Positions 59,701 to 64,000 of a DNA stretch of 64,000 nt are shown piece after piece. The position numbers and the translations under genes are program-made. Origin of the DNA: Rhytidiadelphus loreus. Lineage: Eukaryota > Streptophyta > Bryopsida > Hypnales > Hylocomiaceae. How positions within the stretch are numbered: the stretch's first letter is position 1; every line of letters begins with the position of its first letter. A model generated the notes under the pieces. It was not told the DNA's origin and did not search any database. It was given only the letters and a program-made list of their open reading frames with translations. The stretch lies in NCBI GenBank assembly GCA_947034895.1, contig OX344765.1, positions 2,609,001-2,673,000 on the forward strand, in the 5' to 3' direction.

Positions 59701-62700
59701 TCAGCAATCAGCGTGGATGGATTCATCAAAGCGGCTTCTATGCCACGGCCCAATATGTCGAGCATCAGACGTCCTTGCATGTCCAGCACTAGCACACGGA
59801 CATCAGCTGCTTCGACGCCTTCCAAAACACGGCATTTGATCCTATCCAAAGCCTGTCAAAAACTGCCTTCAATTAAAGGTAGAATAACCTCAGCACTAAT
59901 TTGAGTCATTTAAACATTCAGAGAAAGTGTACCCCGCTGGGCAGTTCAAGTAGGCACCATCGTTCTAGGACCAGAGTGCCAAATATCACAGACCTATCTC
60001 ACAACCAACACTGGTATCAAGATGCACTCTAAAGTTTGTATGGACGTTCTCAACTAACTATAGGGGCATGGGTACATATACCATTTACACTACACGGGCG
60101 GTAAGCATAGAGAACAAACCAGATTGAAGGTGGAGTTGTAATAATGCCATTAAAATAAAAAACAGCAAGTGATGCATGTATGATATTGTAAACTGCAGAC
60201 ACGTTCTGCATCCAAATATAAGGAATTGCGATAAACCCAAGTGCTACTTCCAATTCTAACAAGAATAGCCTTAATCCAAAAGATAAAGATTCGGTCTAAC
60301 TAAACTGTAATGACCATACCGGGCCATAGTGATGCCGTTGCTGAGGGTAGAGGGCGTGGAAATCGGTGTCAAGGACCGACATAACTTTCGCCACAGTAAC
60401 TATACAACAAATCAACTTGTAAGTGGTCAACTCAAGATGAATACACTTGAAATGACGACCGCTACTGCCTATAGATAAACTTAGGAGGTAAAAATCGAAA
60501 AAAGGAGAATAATAGCATACCATGTCCATCCTCAGTGGCTGCTTGAGTGGTGGCAATCACGTCCCACCAATCAACCTCGCTCACCAAACTCCACCAGAAT
60601 CTAAAGGGCAGCAATCGATGTTTAGGCAGGAAAGAACGAACAACTATTTCAACCCAAGACCAGTCCTCTACAAGACAAGATGCACCATATGTGCATATAG
60701 ATAATTTCAAGTTCGTTCATATAGATAATTTCAAATCATACTTAACCCCTAAGCGCTCAAATGTTCATATTCTGGATGATGAATGGAGTCCTTCAACATT
60801 ACTTCTCATTCATCCAAAGTAATGCTTGAATCTTTAAATAAACAATCTTCCGATCTGACAAAATTGAGGTAAGTAACATATTTGTACGAAGACATGAGCA
60901 CGAAAAAAATTCAAGAAATAAACAATCTTCCGATCTGACGAAATTGAGGTAAGTAACATATTTGTACGAAGACATGAGCACGAAAAAAAATTCAAGAAAG
61001 GATTTGAGCATTAAAGGGGTAAGCACAACTAAGATTTGTCCAAAACCGCTAGCCATATAGGGGCTAAAACGCGTTTGGCAAAGATTGTCGTCCACTAATA
61101 GCTCTAGCAGCTTGATGCTATCATCGTAACCCTTCATTACAACTGATAAGCTTGACGCTGAGAGAAAGTGGAAAATTGGAAAAGAACACTTCTTACCTGT
61201 CCGCAAGATGGCGTTCCAAATAAGAAGGGCCGTTAGAAGAGACAGGAGAAATTTGAGCGATTCGGAGTGTACAACCGTCTGATACTTTGTCATGCCAGAC
61301 TGACGCTAAACAGCAGCTGGTTGGAGAAAAAGCTGGTGTCGGTAAATGTGGGTTCACTTTAACATGAAATAAATCCACAGGAATCATCGCTGGGCCTGTA
61401 AGTATGACATTCTAGTTAGATTGTTTTGGGACATTCTAGTCAGCCAACATTCGCGAAGAAGAAAAATAAATAAATGCATTGGTGATCCTAGAGAGTGCTA
61501 CAGATTGAATAATGCATATGAGGTTGCTCGATCAACTAAGTGAAAAATTATAATGCATGGTTTAGAGTTTAGGGGATCATAAAAAGCAAACTAATCTTCA
61601 CCATCAAGACTAACCTGAGAAGACATGAACCTCTCCGCTAAATAACGCCACCGCAAGCTCACCACCATGAGCCGCAAAAACTACCCTGGCCACAGAACGG
61701 GGGTTCACTGGTCGCTCATGGTCAGGCTGTTTCTGTTGAAAATGAGAATCTGTAGAAAAGCGGCCCCTGGTAATATTTTGCTTTGCAACGGATGTCCACG
61801 TCGTCATTGTGGGAGGTGGGCCGCTAGTATTTTCCAAGAGGGGGTGGATATTAACTGGCTTGCTTCCGCACTCCCACCTTAGAATCCGCCATCCTGTCAA
61901 TGCCGGTCCAGCGTCTGGGTTTCCAGGAGATATATAATACCCTGCAATAAAATGTTCACAAACACAGGTAATTCACCGCAAGGCACTTGACGGCTAAGAA
62001 AGCCTGCGAGAAGGAAACCCATTGAGGCACACTAGATCAAACTGTCACTACTCCTGAAGAATGTTATTCAGAAAACAAAATCTAAGAAGCACAAGCACTG
62101 TTGTATTGTACTTCTGATCAGCAACAGTAATTAACGGCGAACCCAGATATTCAATAAACAAATAACACAAGCAGAAATACATTACACCAACTACGTAATT
62201 GTGAAGTACAGTACACAAAGCATTTGTAATCATGCTCGGTATATAAGTTTACCTTCAACAACTGTGGTGACAAGTGCAGAACCTCCTCGAGAAGGATCAA
62301 AAGCCACAGAGGTTACACCAGAACCCCAGGAGGTAGTTGCAGCAGCATCTGGGCTTACATAAGCTGAAAAGTTTGATACTACTGAGCAATGCAACAAGGG
62401 TCCCGGACACTCATCCTTTTCGAGTTCGACCAATGTCTCTGGCGTTGATTGCTCCTGCCATGTGAACAAGTAAGCTGCCAGAGGAGAAAATCCAGGCCAT
62501 GACGGTGAAGAGGTCAGTAGTGGTGATTGAATGTTCCCCATTCCAATCTTGGCACTAACTTGCTGAGTATTGCCAGAGGTATTAAGATCCCATGAAGTCA
62601 CTTCCCAAACAACCACAGTCGATGGGTTTCCAACTGGTGCAGCGGCGACAAGGAGGGACCCAGAATCACTAATAATAGCGTCCCCTGTAAAAACACCAGA

Positions 62701-64000
62701 TGCGCCTGCTCCCAGAACTCCTTTCTTTGTAGCAAACCACTTTGTGCAACTCGCAGGCCATTGCTTCCAGTGAAGCTGTACGGTGCCAGCCCAGAACACA
62801 CTACACACACAAAGGAAATTCGGCCAACGCGCTGCAAGATAGAAAAGCAAAAACTCCGATCAGCCTCTTTCATTCAACACAATACTTTTAATGCGACAGT
62901 AATTGGCAAAAGAGCAAAAAAGATAAAAATATTGATAGGCTCTGCATAAGGCACCAGATGGATAACCAACATCGACATTAATCACTATGACTAAAAGTAA
63001 TACATTATAGATGGGAATAAAATCTAAAATATTTTGGGAAAAAATAAGGTTAAGTTAGCATGGGCACAGATTTCTAACCAGACGCACGGGCTTGATGTGG
63101 CAAATACTTCTCTTCAAGTGACCCTTTACCAGCTGTGGATGATGACGTCCACCGATACTAGCACATCAACCACATTTCAGATTTATCATAAATGTGACAT
63201 AACAAATTTGCATTATACCTGTCAGTAGAAGAACACAAATGCTTAGATACCAATACCTCAACACCATACCAGTAACTTGGTCAATTTGAGACACTCGTGC
63301 TCAAAAAAATTTGAATCAAATATATAAAGACCTCCATAGCATACAAAAAGAATAAACTACGTATAATTGACACGGTCACGAGGTTGAAATGACTAGGCAA
63401 CCTCGCCGACTAAACGATAAAGTCCTTTCCTAAACGAACTTTAAGCAAAAGCAGACTCTATATTCCTACATGCAACAAGGACCTAAACCAATTATTCAGA
63501 AACACGGATCTGCGTGGACAAATTGCAGATATTTATCATGCCGATCTTACAATTTACAGCACTTACATCTACCAAGTCGAATTACCTGTACTCTAATTTT
63601 AGCATGTAACTACCTAACTATGTTTCATGGTCGGCTATAACACAATCTTACAAGTGGGGGTGATTCCAGCCATTTGGTAGAAATTGACTGCTCTTGCCGC
63701 CACTCGTACTCACAACTCCAACCATTGCATGTGCGTGCCACATTCACCCCTCCCTGGCATGCACACGGAAATTTAAATGCTCCTGGTGTTCCTCATTACG
63801 TTAAGACTAATCACACTGAAAGGGAAGACCGAAAAAGGCTAGAAGATTGCACCAAGGACAGAAGTAGAAATAAGGAAAATAAACCACTCACTTGAATAAC
63901 TTGCGACCAGATGCTAGCGCGTCCACCAGCATTCACTACTAAAAGAGCCCGAGTACAAGAATTTGGTGACCACTCAAGATGCTGTATAAAATCCCCAGGG
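56719..64000 (-). CDS. MED16: Mediator complex subunit 16, partial at the 5' end
   Basis: Subunit of the Mediator tail module linking transcription factors to RNA polymerase II; in Arabidopsis it is SFR6, needed for cold, iron and defence gene expression. Minus-strand exons: 64000-63892 (partial), 63753-63652, 63157-63079, 62831-62253, 61941-61615, 61395-61197, 60600-60521, 60399-60320, 59852-59619, 59170-58990, 58304-57757, 57609-57430, 57314-56991, 56874-56719. All GT-AG junctions keep frame and give about 1058 residues; the plant protein is near 1280, so roughly the first 220 lie outside. Conserved runs include CVCSVFWAGTVQLHW, YLFTWQE, TTSWGSGVTSVAFDPSRGG, AHGGELAVALFSG, PAFSPTSCC, FWWSLVSEVDWWDV, FLTRLRRYASFCRTL, FPGTPAVRLISDCHFLHR, LWPRKRRRVEHDAAFG and SRRDVITSQW. 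The N-terminal part is the WD40-like propeller. The C-terminus has a CLRC...CPMC pair suited to zinc and ends WSRIV-TGA. No internal stop. Confidence 0.96.
60746..61019 (-). mobile_element. piggyBac-type MITE inside a MED16 intron
   Basis: 274 bp in the intron between exons 61395-61197 and 60600-60521. The left flank is TTAA (60742-60745) and the end is CCCCTAAGCGCTCAAATG. The right end, complemented, is CCCCTTTAATGCTCAAATCC; its flank reads TAA, so one T of the target was lost. It contains an 80-bp tandem duplication. Splicing signals of the host intron are outside it. Confidence 0.72.
60841..61001. repeat. 80-bp tandem duplication within the intronic MITE
   Basis: Two head-to-tail copies (60841-60920 and 60921-61001) that differ at only one or two positions, including one extra A. 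They begin AACAATCTTCCGATCTGAC. The near-identity points to a recent duplication. Confidence 0.9.

Noticed and set aside
60799..61293. 164-codon minus-strand frame across a MED16 exon and intron
   Set aside because: Only 61197-61293 is exon; the rest reads into the intron and its MITE, where the repeated words come from the 80-bp duplication.
1..64000. CRISPR arrays, rRNA, tRNA, bacterial promoters or organelle insertions
   Set aside because: None seen. The tandem arrays have no spacer structure and the window is plant nuclear DNA with spliced genes.

Overview
The window is nuclear DNA of a land plant, AT-rich and gene-poor. The evidence is a spliced Mediator subunit 16 gene of the plant type, a plant-type membrane-anchored alpha/beta hydrolase and a GLUTAMINE DUMPER-like protein. 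All have GT-AG introns and lie in long intergenic tracts full of miniature transposons and decayed repeats. I cannot name the species; a non-seed plant such as a bryophyte or lycophyte is a guess.

Layout. 751-6308 is an end-to-end piggyBac-class DNA transposon with matching terminal inverted repeats (TIRs) and a TTAA duplication on both sides. It carries a transposase with an intact DDD catalytic core but one in-frame stop, a second upstream reading frame, and two open stretches on the opposite strand. 6.6-8.7 kb holds two CACTA-type MITEs (miniature inverted-repeat elements) and one PIF/Harbinger-type MITE. 9-35 kb has no gene I can defend. It holds TTAA-flanked piggyBac-type MITEs, an approximately 115-bp tandem array (26.5-27.5 kb), a 58-bp minisatellite family in three blocks, one of them inverted (29-34 kb), and other dispersed repeats. 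35.0-40.5 kb is the hydrolase gene (coding exons 37158-40132, plus). 40.6-50 kb is again repeats. 50905-51381 (plus) encodes the GLUTAMINE DUMPER-like protein. 54066-55244 (plus) contains four phase-compatible exons of an unidentified gene. 56719-64000 (minus) is MED16, with 14 exons in the window and its 5' end beyond the right edge.

The host genes look unrelated in function (transcription co-activation, a membrane hydrolase, amino-acid export control) and there is no operon or cluster. What ties the window together is piggyBac. Besides the large element I find at least eight non-autonomous elements with TTAA on both sides and CCC... ends, in at least two sequence families. One sits inside a MED16 intron and one 150 bp beyond the MED16 stop codon. 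The terminal ten bases of one MITE end are identical to the right end of the large element. This makes the 5.6-kb element, or a close relative, a candidate source of transposase. All coordinates and splice sites were read by eye; no search or alignment was run.
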